Shown here: piece by piece, positions 26,898-35,366 of the stretch
How the letters are laid out: each line of letters starts with the position of its first letter
Position numbering within the stretch: position 1 is the first letter of the stretch
Source of the DNA: Labilithrix sp.
Lineage (GTDB): Bacteria > Myxococcota_A > Polyangia > Polyangiales > Polyangiaceae
Direction: 5' to 3'
NCBI GenBank assembly: GCA_019637225.1
Contig: JAHBWC010000036.1
Coordinates: 1-64,000 of the forward strand
Length of the DNA stretch: 64,000 nucleotides
Made by a program: the position numbers and the translations under genes
Notes under the pieces: model-generated
Database searches by the model: none
Seen by the model: the letters and a program-made list of their open reading frames with translations, nothing else
What the model was told of the DNA's origin: nothing

Positions 26898-27374
26898 TCA
26901 GACCGCGCCGGCGGTGAAGTTGCGGACCGTGAAGTCTGCAGGTTTCTTGTCGATCTCGAACAGGATCTTCTCGAACATGAACGTGACGCCCACGATGCGC
27001 GGGCCGTCGTGCTCCGTCCAGCTCTGGTCGACGGAGACGATGACGGGGTTCGTGAGCGTGACCTTCTGCACGACCGTCGGCTCCGCCGTCGTCTTCTTGT
27101 CGACCCCCTGAGCGAGCTGCGTGAGGACGGCCTGCTTCAGGTTCTTGCTGATGTAGCAAGCCTGCTGGAGCTCCGCGACCCACGACCCCGCGGAGATCGT
27201 CGCCGTCACCGGCGTCTGGTCGATCGAGAGACGGCGATCCTTGATGCCGTAGCCCGTCCTCATGCTCATCGAGCCGAAGCTCACGGACTCGACGAGAATG
27301 TTGTTCTCGTATCCCTTCAGGGCGCAGTTGCCCTTGATGCCCTCGATCGCGAGGACGATGCCGTACTCAGCCAT
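26898..27374 (-). CDS. hcp: Hcp-family T6SS tube protein (first copy)
   Basis: A 158-residue Hcp/TssD tube protein. It starts MAEYGIVLAIEGIKGNCALKGYE and contains LVESVSFGSMSMRTG, the SAGSWVAELQQACYISKNL block that matches the second copy, and the C-terminal PRIVGVTFMFEKILFEIDKK strand pair. An AGGGAGAG ribosome site lies just upstream, so this gene leads the hcp-hcp-metallopeptidase operon. Hcp also acts as a chaperone for small effectors held in its lumen. Confidence 0.88.
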   Translation of the reverse strand: MAEYGIVLAIEGIKGNCALKGYENNILVESVSFGSMSMRTGYGIKDRRLSIDQTPVTATISAGSWVAELQQACYISKNLKQAVLTQLAQGVDKKTTAEPTVVQKVTLTNPVIVSVDQSWTEHDGPRIVGVTFMFEKILFEIDKKPADFTVRNFTAGAV

Positions 27375-27466
27375 GGACTCTCCCTACCTCTCTCGTGACG
27401 ACGACAAAGACGAACGCTCATGGTCACCCCAGCGCGTCGCCCGGTCAACTGCCGACCCCCACGATC

Positions 27467-27496
27467 TTGGGACCGAAGGCGGCCCGCCGCTATCAT
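27467..27496 (+). promoter_or_regulatory. Sigma-70-like promoter for lipoprotein gene
   Basis: TTGGGA (27467-27472) and TATCAT (27491-27496) are spaced by 18 bases; five of six -10 bases match consensus. The start codon at 27510 lies 13 bases after the -10 box, so the leader would be very short. Confidence 0.5.
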
Positions 27497-27509
27497 CCAA
27501 ACCGCGTAC

Positions 27510-28457
27510 ATGGTGCATCGACCCGAGCTCCCCCACGTCATCGCCGTCCTCGCCCTCGCAGCGGGCACCGGACTCGCGTCTCTCGCCTCCGGAGGGTGCG
27601 CCGCGACGGAGGAGCGCCCGAGAACCGAAGATGACGCGCGCCAGCTCGCGCCCCTCCCCGCGTGCCTCATCGAGCTCCCCTCGAAGGGCGCCCGATCCGA
27701 AGGGGTCGTCAAATCTCTGAGCGAAGAGCAGCTCTGGCGCGTCGTGTTTCCCGCCTATGACGCAACACGACGCGTCCTGCCCGCCGACCCGCTGGCCTGC
27801 ACCGGGCGTCCCGTCCTTCGCGACAAGGCGCTCGCGGGCGGCAAGGCGTCCGCCCGCATCGAGGAGGGCGACACGTCGCTCGGCTCGGGGGGCGATCGCC
27901 TCAAGATCGCCTGGCTCCGCTCGCTGACGTTCGACGACGGCGCCGCAGGCGGCGCGCTGGCCCTCGTCCGTTCCTACGAGTCGACCGCCGAGGTCTACGC
28001 GGTGGGCGCGTTCCGCGGGCGACCGCGGACGCTCTTCGCGATCGAGCGCATCGGTCCCGAGGTCGTCGTCGCGGCCCAGGACGACGGCTGCACGGGCCGA
28101 AAGCCGGCGGCGGCCTGCGAGACGATGGTGACCGTCTTCCGTCCCCGCTTCGGCGCGCTCGAGCCAGTCGCGAACATCGCACAAGAGCGCATCACGTACG
28201 CCGCCGACGGCGAGCCGGGCGTGCGCGGCCGGACCGAGTACCGCCTCGCGAGCTCCATCCAATACCTCGACGGAGGGATCCGCGTGCTCGAGCAGGTGAC
28301 CGTGCGCGACGACCTCGGACGCGAGGTCCGGCGGGCCGAGCTCGAACGCGCGTACACGTTCGCGCCGGACGGGAAGATGGTCGTCGACGAGGACTCGCTC
28401 TGGTCGCGTGTCGTCGCGTCCGCAAAGACGAAGCCGCCGCCCCCGCCAGCGAACTGA
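27510..28457 (+). CDS. Lipoprotein of unknown function in T6SS locus
   Basis: A 315-residue predicted lipoprotein: signal segment LPHVIAVLALAAGTGLASLA and lipidation Cys30 (SGGC). The mature part has a WRVVFPAYDATRR segment, a beta-rich core with FAIERIGPEVVVAAQDDGC and paired cysteines, then a C-terminal Pro-rich tail (TKPPPPPAN). I do not recognise a family. The ATG at 27510 is preferred over an upstream in-frame start because it gives a normal signal peptide and fits the promoter. It is convergent with tssC. It could be an envelope accessory or a periplasmic immunity protein; neither is shown. Confidence 0.75.
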   Translation: MVHRPELPHVIAVLALAAGTGLASLASGGCAATEERPRTEDDARQLAPLPACLIELPSKGARSEGVVKSLSEEQLWRVVFPAYDATRRVLPADPLACTGRPVLRDKALAGGKASARIEEGDTSLGSGGDRLKIAWLRSLTFDDGAAGGALALVRSYESTAEVYAVGAFRGRPRTLFAIERIGPEVVVAAQDDGCTGRKPAAACETMVTVFRPRFGALEPVANIAQERITYAADGEPGVRGRTEYRLASSIQYLDGGIRVLEQVTVRDDLGREVRRAELERAYTFAPDGKMVVDEDSLWSRVVASAKTKPPPPPAN

Positions 28458-28494
28458 CGACGAGCGGCGGCCGGAGATCGCGCGGGGCGCGCGG

Positions 28495-29979
28495 TCAGCC
28501 CTTGTCGAGCTTCCCGACGAGGCTCAGCGTGAAGCTCGCGCCCATGTACTTGAAGTGCGGGCGCACCTTCATGTCGACCTTGTAGAAGCCGGCGTTGCCG
28601 GGGACCTCGCTGACGGTGATCTGCGCCTGCCGGAGCGGACGGATCCCGCGGAGGTACGGCGAGACGCCGTCCTGATCGACCACGTACTGGCCGATCCACT
28701 GATTGAGCTCGCCCTCGAGCTCGGCGGCTTCCTTGCTCGTGCCGATCTGCTCGCGCTGAATCACCTTGAGGTAGTGCGCGATGCGGCACGCCACGAAGAT
28801 GTACGGCAGCTGCGTGCCGAGGCGGTAGTTGAGCTCGGCGGCCTTGCCCTCCGGCGAGTTGCCGAAGGTCTTCGGGCGCTGCGCGCTGTTGGCCGAGAAG
28901 AACGCGGCGTTGTCCGAGTCCTTGCGGAACGTGAGGGCGATGAAGCCCTGCTCCGAGAGCTCGAACTCGCGACGCTCCGAGAGCATGACCTCCGTGGGCG
29001 TCTTGGTCTGGACCTCGCCCATCGCCTGGTACTGATGGAGCGGGAGGTTCTCGACCGTGCCGCCCGCCTGCGGTCCGATGATGTTCGGGCACCAGCGGTA
29101 CTTGGCGAAGCTGTCGGCGAGGCGCGTGGCCATCGCGTACGACGCGTTGCCCCAGAGGTACTCCTCGTGCTTGTCGACGCAGTCCTCGGCGTAGTTGAAA
29201 CGCTTCACCGGGATCGTGCTCTCGCCGTACGGGAGGCGCAGCAGGAAGCGCGGCATGAGGAGGCCGATGTAGCGGGCGTCCTCGGTGTCGCGGAAGCTGT
29301 TCCACTTCGTGTACTGCGGCCCCTCGAACAAGGACCCGAGGTCCTTGAGGTTCGGGAGCGAGAGCATGTCCTTCTGGCCGAAGAACGCCGCGCCCGCGGC
29401 CGCGAAGAACGGCGCGTGCGCCATCGCCGCGACCGACGCGCAGTTGCGCAGGAGCTCGACGTCCTGCGCACCGGGGCCGAACTCGTAGTTCGAGAACATC
29501 GCGCCGTACGGCTTGCCGCCGAACGTGCCGTACTCGGCGGTGTACGCGATCTTGTAGAGGCCGCTCTTCGTGACCTCGGGGGCGTCCTCGAAGTCGGCCA
29601 GGAGGTCGTCCTTCGAGACGTTGAGGAGCTCGACCTTGATGTTCTCGCGGAAGTTCGTGCGATCGACGACGAACTTGAGGCCGCGCCACGCCGACTCGAG
29701 CTTCTGGAAGGCGGGCTGGTGGAGGATCGCGTCGAGCTGCTTCGAGAGCTTCTTGTCGATCTCGACGATCATGCCGTCGACGATCGCCTTGTCGATCTTC
29801 GCGCCCTGGTGCGTGGGCGCGAGCAGCTCGGCGATGAACGCGTGAACGCCCTTGCGGGCGACGTCGTAGCCGTCGTCCGACGGCTTCATCTGCGTCGCGC
29901 CGAGGATCTCCTCGAGCAGCGAGCCTTCGGTCGTCTCCGTCGCCGCAGCGCCGGCCGCCGCCTGGGTCTCTTCGGACAT
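28495..29979 (-). CDS. tssC: T6SS sheath large subunit TssC (VipB)
   Basis: TssC forms the contractile sheath with TssB. The 494-residue protein has HQPAFQKLESAWRGLKFVVDRTNF, KSGLYKIAYTAEYGTFGGKPYGAMFSNYEF, DARYIGLLMPRFLLRLPYG, YLWGNASYAMATRLADSFAKYRWCPNIIGPQAGG and FRKDSDNAAFFSANS, all classic. The N-terminal 35 residues are an Ala/Thr/Glu-rich leader before EILGATQMKP. A GGGAGG site precedes the ATG, one base after the tssB stop. Sheath contraction drives the Hcp tube and VgrG spike outward, and ClpV recycles the sheath. Confidence 0.98.
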   Translation of the reverse strand: MSEETQAAAGAAATETTEGSLLEEILGATQMKPSDDGYDVARKGVHAFIAELLAPTHQGAKIDKAIVDGMIVEIDKKLSKQLDAILHQPAFQKLESAWRGLKFVVDRTNFRENIKVELLNVSKDDLLADFEDAPEVTKSGLYKIAYTAEYGTFGGKPYGAMFSNYEFGPGAQDVELLRNCASVAAMAHAPFFAAAGAAFFGQKDMLSLPNLKDLGSLFEGPQYTKWNSFRDTEDARYIGLLMPRFLLRLPYGESTIPVKRFNYAEDCVDKHEEYLWGNASYAMATRLADSFAKYRWCPNIIGPQAGGTVENLPLHQYQAMGEVQTKTPTEVMLSERREFELSEQGFIALTFRKDSDNAAFFSANSAQRPKTFGNSPEGKAAELNYRLGTQLPYIFVACRIAHYLKVIQREQIGTSKEAAELEGELNQWIGQYVVDQDGVSPYLRGIRPLRQAQITVSEVPGNAGFYKVDMKVRPHFKYMGASFTLSLVGKLDKG

Positions 29980-29980
29980 G

Positions 29981-30481
29981 TCAGCCTCCCGCCTTGTCGT
30001 CGCCGAGCCCGAGCTCCTTCATGAGCTGCTCGCGCTTCGCGTTGTCGCCCAGGAGCTCCTGGATCTTCTTGCGGAACGCCGGCGTGTTGCCGAGCGGTCC
30101 CTTGAGCGCCACGAGGGTCTCGCGGAGCTCGATCATCTTGCGAAGCTCGGGCACCTGCAGGGCGACCGCCTCGGGGCCGAAGTCGGCCAGCTTCTTGAAC
30201 TTGAGCGAGACGTTCATCGACGCGCCCTCGGCGCCCGACATCACCTCGGGGACGGCCATGTTCACTTCGAGGTTCTGCTCGGCGAGCACCTGATCGAAGT
30301 TGTCCTTGTCCACGTTGATCGGCTTGCGATCCTCGAGCGGACGCGGATCCGGCCGGCCGGTGTAGTCGCCGAGGAAGAGCATCTTGAGCGGGAGCTCGAT
30401 CTCCTCCTTCGCGTCGCCCGTCGACGGCTTGTACTTGATGTTGATGCGCTCCGGCGGTGCGACGGATCCTTCGTTGGCCAT
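29981..30481 (-). CDS. tssB: T6SS sheath small subunit TssB (VipA)
   Basis: TssB pairs with TssC in the contractile sheath. The 166-residue length and the motifs ERINIKYKPSTGDAKEEIELPLKMLFLGDYTGR, PINVDKDNFDQVL, SLKFKKLADFGPEAV and VPELRKMIELR are typical. GAGGTG stands before the ATG. A CRP-like palindrome and a second inverted repeat lie upstream in the gap to tssA, so this gene pair probably has its own regulated promoter. Confidence 0.97.
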   Translation of the reverse strand: MANEGSVAPPERINIKYKPSTGDAKEEIELPLKMLFLGDYTGRPDPRPLEDRKPINVDKDNFDQVLAEQNLEVNMAVPEVMSGAEGASMNVSLKFKKLADFGPEAVALQVPELRKMIELRETLVALKGPLGNTPAFRKKIQELLGDNAKREQLMKELGLGDDKAGG

Positions 30482-30527
30482 GAAAACACCTCGGCTGTCA
30501 GCTCAGCGTCGTTCGGGAACTGGCTCG

Positions 30528-30543
30528 CGTGAGATCGATCACA
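30528..30543 (-). promoter_or_regulatory. CRP/FNR-type operator-like palindrome upstream of tssB
   Basis: Read on the minus strand the site is TGTGA-N6-TCACG, nine of ten matches to the TGTGA-N6-TCACA consensus of CRP-family regulators. It lies 47-62 bases upstream of the tssB start codon, a plausible activator or repressor position. Confidence 0.45.
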
Positions 30544-30552
30544 CGAGAGCAC

Positions 30553-30572
30553 GCGATTGAACCTTCAATCGC
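30553..30572. repeat. 20-bp inverted repeat upstream of tssB
   Basis: GCGATTGAA and TTCAATCGC are perfect nine-base arms separated by CC. It is AT-rich for this genome and lies ten bases from the CRP-like site. A spacing this short suits a protein-binding operator better than an RNA hairpin. Confidence 0.55.
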
Positions 30573-30589
30573 CTAGTCAAGCAAGCCTC

Positions 30590-32320
30590 TCAGTCGTCGT
30601 CGGCCCATTCGCTCTCGCCCTGGCTCGACGCCGCCGGCGACGCGGATACCGCGCTCTCCGCGGGCGGCGCGCTGCTCACGGCGGGAGCCGCGAACGATGA
30701 GACCTGAACGGGACTCGGCGCGTTCGTGACTACCCGCGTCGTGTAGCCGTTCGAGCCGTCGCCGCGCGCCCGGAGCGCCGCGCCGGGATCGAGCCGGCAA
30801 AGCACCTCGAAGACCTTCGCGCGATCGGGGGCGTCGGCGGGGAGGCACCGGTAAAGCCCGGCGTACAGGCGCGCGCAGAGGCTCGGGTCCCACGTCTCGA
30901 GCGCGTGCGCCGCGGCCGTCGCGACGAGGCCCTCGAGGATGGGACGCGCGACCTCGTGCGCGCCGGCGCTCATCGCGAGGCGCGCGACGTCGAGGCTCGA
31001 GCGGAAGCGCTCGCGCGTGTCCGAGCCGCGCCGGGCGAGCTGCACGGCGATCGCGAGGCCCTCGGCGTGACGCCCCGCGGCGACGAGGTTCCGCGCCTCG
31101 GCGAAGCGCGCAGCGAGATCGCGATCTTCGTCGCGCCCGACGTCGTTGGCGCGCGAGCCGAGCTGCCACCGCTTGGCCTCGACCTCGAGCCAGTCCGCCG
31201 TCTCCGGGCTCGCGACCGGGACGTCGTCGCTGAAGCGCGCTTCGAGGAGGAAAGCGTTCCGGCGCGCGAAGTCCGTCGCCTCGCGGCCGACGGCCTCGCG
31301 GGCGCTCGTGAACGGCGTGCCCATCCGCTCGAGCGCGACGGCGACGAAGCGCTGCGGATCGAGCCAGAGGGGAAAGCGCGCGGAGGCCTCCTCGCCTGCG
31401 ACGACGAGCTCGTGCCACCGCGCGGCCGCGAGCAGGTCACGGAGCTGCTCGGCGGTAGCCGCGTCCGGACCGGGGAGCGGGACGACGCCGCTCTCGACGA
31501 CCACGTGCTCGAACGGGAGCCAGATGCCCTTGCGATGCAGGCGGTACGCCCACGCGCGCGTCAGGTCGCCAAGGAGGATCGAGCGGGCCAGCGCCACGAG
31601 CGCCTCGCCGCAAGCGCGCGTCGTCGCGTCGGCGTCGGCCGCCGACGTCGAGAGCTGGACGCCGCCGGTCGGCGGCGGGGGCGCCGGCTCGTCGTCGTCG
31701 TCGGCCCAGTCGGACGGGCCGGCCTCGGCGACCGGCGCGGCGACCGGCTCCGGCGGAGGCTCGGGGATGTCGCGGACACGTGCCTTCGCCGCGGAGACGA
31801 GGCCGCGGATGCCGGGGAACGCGTCCCCGAGCTTGTCGGCGAGGAGCTGGTCGACCTCCTCCACGAGCGACGCCGCCGCGCGGACGTCGTCGCCGTCGTC
31901 GAGGGAGACGCCGAGCTCCGAGAGCTTCGGCGCGACGCGTTCGCCGAGCCAGAGCACGATGTTCGTCCGCGCCTTGGGACGCGCGGGCAAGAGCGGCTCC
32001 CACAGGTCGGCGACGAGGCCGCGGCAGACGGCGAGGCCGCGCACGAAGCCGCGCCATCCCGTGCGCTCGACGCCGCCCGCGGTGAGCCACACGGCCAGCC
32101 GGAGGTCCTTCGTCTTGTTCGCGAGCAGGTCCTCGGCGCGGTCGACGACGAGGCGCCAATCGACGTCGCCGCCCTCGAGGCTCGACAGCTTCTCGAGCTC
32201 GGTCTTCACCTGCTCGAACTCGGGCTCGAGCGAAAGGTCGACGCCCGCCGGCGCGTCTCCGGCGAGCGCCGTGCGCAACGCCGCGGTCTCTTCGAGAATC
32301 GTCTCGAGATGATCGCTCAT
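30590..32320 (-). CDS. tssA: T6SS protein TssA (ImpA N-terminal domain)
   Basis: TssA docks on the baseplate and coordinates assembly of tube and sheath. In this 576-residue protein the N-terminal ImpA domain is clear: LSLEPEFEQVKTELEKLSSLEGGDVDWRLVVDRAEDLLANKTKDLRLAVWLTAGG, and VADLWEPLLPARPKARTNIVLWL. A Pro/Glu/Asp-rich linker follows (about residues 190-225), then a helical C-terminal domain (WHELVVAGEEASARFPLWLDPQRFVAVALERMG) of the long TssA type. The C-terminal tail is low-complexity Ser/Ala/Pro. It lies 15 bases after an upstream unknown gene in the same operon. Confidence 0.9.
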   Translation of the reverse strand: MSDHLETILEETAALRTALAGDAPAGVDLSLEPEFEQVKTELEKLSSLEGGDVDWRLVVDRAEDLLANKTKDLRLAVWLTAGGVERTGWRGFVRGLAVCRGLVADLWEPLLPARPKARTNIVLWLGERVAPKLSELGVSLDDGDDVRAAASLVEEVDQLLADKLGDAFPGIRGLVSAAKARVRDIPEPPPEPVAAPVAEAGPSDWADDDDEPAPPPPTGGVQLSTSAADADATTRACGEALVALARSILLGDLTRAWAYRLHRKGIWLPFEHVVVESGVVPLPGPDAATAEQLRDLLAAARWHELVVAGEEASARFPLWLDPQRFVAVALERMGTPFTSAREAVGREATDFARRNAFLLEARFSDDVPVASPETADWLEVEAKRWQLGSRANDVGRDEDRDLAARFAEARNLVAAGRHAEGLAIAVQLARRGSDTRERFRSSLDVARLAMSAGAHEVARPILEGLVATAAAHALETWDPSLCARLYAGLYRCLPADAPDRAKVFEVLCRLDPGAALRARGDGSNGYTTRVVTNAPSPVQVSSFAAPAVSSAPPAESAVSASPAASSQGESEWADDD

Positions 32321-32335
32321 GGACAGCGCGGAACG

Positions 32336-32833
32336 CTACACGCCTTCCAGCGTGTTTCCTAGGGACGCTCGGCGGCTCTCGTACCGAGCGCGGAGCGCGG
32401 CGTCGGTGGCGAGCGCCTTCGCCCAGTGACGCACCAGCCGCGAATGGTCGGCCATTCGGAGCCCGCGCTTCGCCAGCGCCTCCGCCAGGCTCGCCTCCTC
32501 GGCGTCATGGACGAGCTCGGCCCAGGCGTCGGCCGAGAGCGGCACGAGCGGGCGCTTGTCGTCCTGCGCTCGCGCGAAGGCGTCGGAGAAGAGGAGCGCG
32601 ACGCGGGGCGTGACGTTTCCGGAGGCGTCGGGGCGGGCGTCCTCCGCCATGCGCTGGCTCCAGAACGCCGTGGCCTCGGTCCATTGCTCGAGCGTCAGCG
32701 CGCGATCGCGGAGCACGTCGGCGAGCGCGCGATCGCCCTCGGCGATGTCCACCGACACCGCGGCGTAGAGGAACAAGTCGATCCCGTGAGGCGCGCCTTG
32801 CGCCGCCAGCCGAGGAGCGTTCTCGATCGCCAC
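32336..32833 (-). CDS. Unknown small protein encoded upstream of tssA
   Basis: A helical protein of about 165 residues with no signal peptide or membrane segment (HGIDLFLYAAVSVDIAEGDRALADVL, WSQRMAEDARPDASG, LALAKRGLRMADHSRLVRHW-type helices). I do not recognise the family. It lies 15 bases before tssA and is probably cotranscribed, so it may be a T6SS accessory. Two GTG starts are possible: 32833 gives a more natural N-terminus; 32863 adds ten residues including two adjacent cysteines. Neither has a clear ribosome site. Confidence 0.65.
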   Translation of the reverse strand: MAIENAPRLAAQGAPHGIDLFLYAAVSVDIAEGDRALADVLRDRALTLEQWTEATAFWSQRMAEDARPDASGNVTPRVALLFSDAFARAQDDKRPLVPLSADAWAELVHDAEEASLAEALAKRGLRMADHSRLVRHWAKALATDAALRARYESRRASLGNTLEGV

Positions 32834-32930
32834 GAGGCTACGGCTACCACAACACGCCGACACGTGCGGGCTCTCGCGTGCGCTCGCCGCGGCGTCGGCG
32901 CGCCCACGCGACAGCCTCCCTCGGGTCGGT

Positions 32931-32936
32931 TACCTT
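32931..32936 (+). promoter_or_regulatory. -10 box TACCTT before TPR gene, leaderless type
   Basis: TACCTT ends seven bases before the ATG at 32944 and no ribosome site is present. The same hexamer occurs eight bases before the vgrG start at 60914. Confidence 0.4.
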
Positions 32937-32943
32937 CGGGATC

Positions 32944-34422
32944 ATGAGCGACGCTGGCGAGTGGATGCTGATCTCTCTCGACGACAAGCTGGCCCGGCGC
33001 CAGGGCGTACCGACGCGCGTCCCCGTGCCTCGCGCCGAGATGGACGGCCTCGCCTCCGGCGGCATGGGCATCGACGCGATGCGGCGCTGGGCAGGGCAGT
33101 TCATCGCGAGCGCGCCGAAGGACGCCGGCTGGCGGACCGAGAACGCGGCGCTCCTCTCGAGCCTCGAGGCGTTCATCGGCAAATCGGAGCTCTGGACGAA
33201 GGCGCAGCAGGCGTTCGCCGCGAACGACTTCAAGAAGGCCATCTCCACGCTCCGGATGATCGCGTCGGTCGACCCAGATGACCACGCCGCGAAGATGAAC
33301 CTCGGCAACGCCCTCGCGAACACCGGCGATCACGCCGGCGCGCTGAAGCACTTCGACGCCGTCCGTGAGACCTTCGGCGGCGACGCCGACTACCACGTCT
33401 CCGTGGGCCAGCTCCGCCTGGCGCTCGGCGATCCGCAGAAGGCCGCGGACGAGATGGCGCTCGCGCTCGAGGCGAACCCCGAATGCAAGCCGGCGATGGA
33501 CGCGCTCGTGAAGCTCGGCGTCCTCGTCGCGATCTACGAAGATCCGCGCGACGCGACGTCGCTCACCTACGTGCGGAGCGATCGGGTGCTCGAGGCGCTC
33601 GACGAGGAGTGGAGCCGCGAGGGCCGGGCGGCCGCCTACTTCCTCGAGCAGCTCGCGTACCACGAGGCCGAGGGGCGCCACGACGTCGCCCTCGGCGCCG
33701 CGGAGCGCGCGCTCGCCACGGCTCCGACCGCGGCCGAGGCGGAACGGGCGCGCATGGGCCGCGTCGCGGCGCTGCTCGCGACGGGCAAGCGTGAGGAGGC
33801 GCGCGCGGCGGCGACGAGCGAGCTCGAACGGAGCCCGGCGCCGGCGTGGGCCCACGTGGAGCTCGCCCGCTGCCTCTTCGACGAAGGCAAGGCCGACGAG
33901 GGCAAGGCCGAGCTCGATCGCGCGCTCGCGATCGATCCGAGCGATCAGACGGCGCTCCTCCTTCGGTACTGGCCGCGCGAGATGAAGGACATCACGCAGG
34001 TGCAAGCGTGCATCCCCGCGCTCGCCGCGTTCGCCGAGGCGCACCCGACGGCCGCGGGCGCGTGGCGCTCGCTCGCGCGTGCGAAGGCGGCCGTCGGCGC
34101 GGACGACGAGGCGTGCGTGCTGTTCGCGCGCGCGGTCGCGACGACGCCCGAGGACGACGAGCTCCGCGCCGAGCACTGGGCGCAGCTGTCGCACGCGAAG
34201 AAGTTCGAGGACGTGATTCGCGACGCCGCGTCGCTCGCCGACATCGCGAAGCGCGACTGGAAGCTCCGCTGGAACGAAGCCGAGGCCCAGCGCGGCCTCG
34301 GCAAGGCGAGCGAGGCGCGCGCCGCGTTCTCCGCCATCAACGCCGACGAATCGCTGCACGTCGAGGTGCGCCGGCGCGCCAAGCGCGCGGTCCGGGCGAT
34401 CGAGGAGCGATCCGGTGGCTGA
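32944..34422 (+). CDS. TPR-repeat protein in T6SS locus
   Basis: A 492-residue soluble protein made largely of tetratricopeptide repeats. Recognisable repeat cores include KAQQAFAANDFKKAISTLRM, DDHAAKMNLGNALANTGDHAGALKHFDAV and WAHVELARCLFDEGKADEGKAELDRALAIDPSDQTALLL. TPR arrays bind partner proteins, so a scaffolding role in assembly or effector handling is possible. It is divergent from the tssA operon and precedes the CNF-like candidate effector, for which it could be a chaperone or adaptor; that is speculative. The ATG is chosen from the position of the -10-like box and because the upstream frame is not protein-like. Confidence 0.82.
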   Translation: MSDAGEWMLISLDDKLARRQGVPTRVPVPRAEMDGLASGGMGIDAMRRWAGQFIASAPKDAGWRTENAALLSSLEAFIGKSELWTKAQQAFAANDFKKAISTLRMIASVDPDDHAAKMNLGNALANTGDHAGALKHFDAVRETFGGDADYHVSVGQLRLALGDPQKAADEMALALEANPECKPAMDALVKLGVLVAIYEDPRDATSLTYVRSDRVLEALDEEWSREGRAAAYFLEQLAYHEAEGRHDVALGAAERALATAPTAAEAERARMGRVAALLATGKREEARAAATSELERSPAPAWAHVELARCLFDEGKADEGKAELDRALAIDPSDQTALLLRYWPREMKDITQVQACIPALAAFAEAHPTAAGAWRSLARAKAAVGADDEACVLFARAVATTPEDDELRAEHWAQLSHAKKFEDVIRDAASLADIAKRDWKLRWNEAEAQRGLGKASEARAAFSAINADESLHVEVRRRAKRAVRAIEERSGG

Positions 34423-34519
34423 TCGCGCCCGGAAGAGAACGGCGCGGGAGGAGCTCGCCCGAGGCGACGAGGGCGCGCTGTACTCCTTTTGGCCGACACG
34501 CAAGGGAGCTCGAGGGCGT

Positions 34520-34525
34520 TAGGCT
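34520..34525 (+). promoter_or_regulatory. -10 box TAGGCT before CNF-like gene, leaderless type
   Basis: TAGGCT ends six bases before the ATG at 34532; no Shine-Dalgarno sequence is present. This suggests its own promoter rather than readthrough from the TPR gene. Confidence 0.35.
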
Positions 34526-34531
34526 TCCACG

Positions 34532-35347
34532 ATGCCGGTCACTCCTGCGTTCATCGCCGATCCCACAGGGTTCACCTCGCTCCTCGCCGTGCTGGTGGAC
34601 GAAGCGCTCGTCGCGGGAGTGAGCAACCCGGCGCTCGCGGGTTTCGCGGGAGGACCGCACGCGCTCACGCCGGCGACCTTCCTCCTCAGCTTCGACTTCG
34701 AGCTCTACGGCAGCAACTGCGCGCGGCTCGTCGTCAAGCCCGCGGGGACCGCGGGCGCGACGCCTTGTTACTTCCTGCCGTACAAGCCCGACTGCGGGAT
34801 CTCGCTGACGCTCGGCGCGGGCGCGGACTACTTCTTCACCTCGACGCTGACGGGTTGTTCGGTCCAAGCGCTCGGCCCCCGCGCGACGCCCACCGTGACC
34901 CACTCGAACGGCCGCGCGACGTACGGCGCGAACCTGGCCGCGCAGACCGCGGCAGCCGACGGCGTCGCCTCCATCGCCGCCCAGGCGGTCATCGACGCCA
35001 TGTTTCCGGCGGCCGCGGGCGCGCCGCACGTGGGCTACGTTCGCAAGGCGGACTACCTCGCGCGGCTCACGCCGGCGAACGTCCAGACGGCGAAGAACCG
35101 CTTCCGCACCGCGAAGCGGCACCACACCGTGAGCAACTTCGCGCCGTCGATGTACAACAACTTCAAGCCGGAGATCGGCGCGTTCGTCTTCGGCGTGCGC
35201 ACCGGCGCCGGCTGGACGTTCTACTACCAGTCGACCGTCGCCGTGACCGGGACGCGGAACACGGGGTTTCTCTGCTTCGCCGTGAAGCACAAGCCGCTCG
35301 TCTCCGAGGAGATCGTCCTCGGCCCGGCCGCGCAGTTCTATCCCTGA
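34532..35347 (+). CDS. Candidate T6SS effector with CNF-type deamidase motif
   Basis: A 271-residue protein without a signal peptide. The segment YFFTSTLTGCSVQALGPRA leads to a His, giving Cys109 in an L-[ST]-G-C motif and His124 fifteen residues later within THSNG. CNF1-type and related deamidases share an LSGC motif, and CNF1 has the same 15-residue Cys-His spacing (C866/H881). The order beta strand, LSGC, short loop, His on the next strand fits that fold. A toxin that deamidates glutamine in a target protein is therefore plausible, delivered by the surrounding T6SS. Similarity outside the motif is not established, and no partner immunity gene is evident: neighbours are a TPR gene and a convergent sheath-like gene. 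Confidence 0.72.
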   Translation: MPVTPAFIADPTGFTSLLAVLVDEALVAGVSNPALAGFAGGPHALTPATFLLSFDFELYGSNCARLVVKPAGTAGATPCYFLPYKPDCGISLTLGAGADYFFTSTLTGCSVQALGPRATPTVTHSNGRATYGANLAAQTAAADGVASIAAQAVIDAMFPAAAGAPHVGYVRKADYLARLTPANVQTAKNRFRTAKRHHTVSNFAPSMYNNFKPEIGAFVFGVRTGAGWTFYYQSTVAVTGTRNTGFLCFAVKHKPLVSEEIVLGPAAQFYP

Positions 35348-35366
35348 CGCCGGGCCGCTCTGCGGA

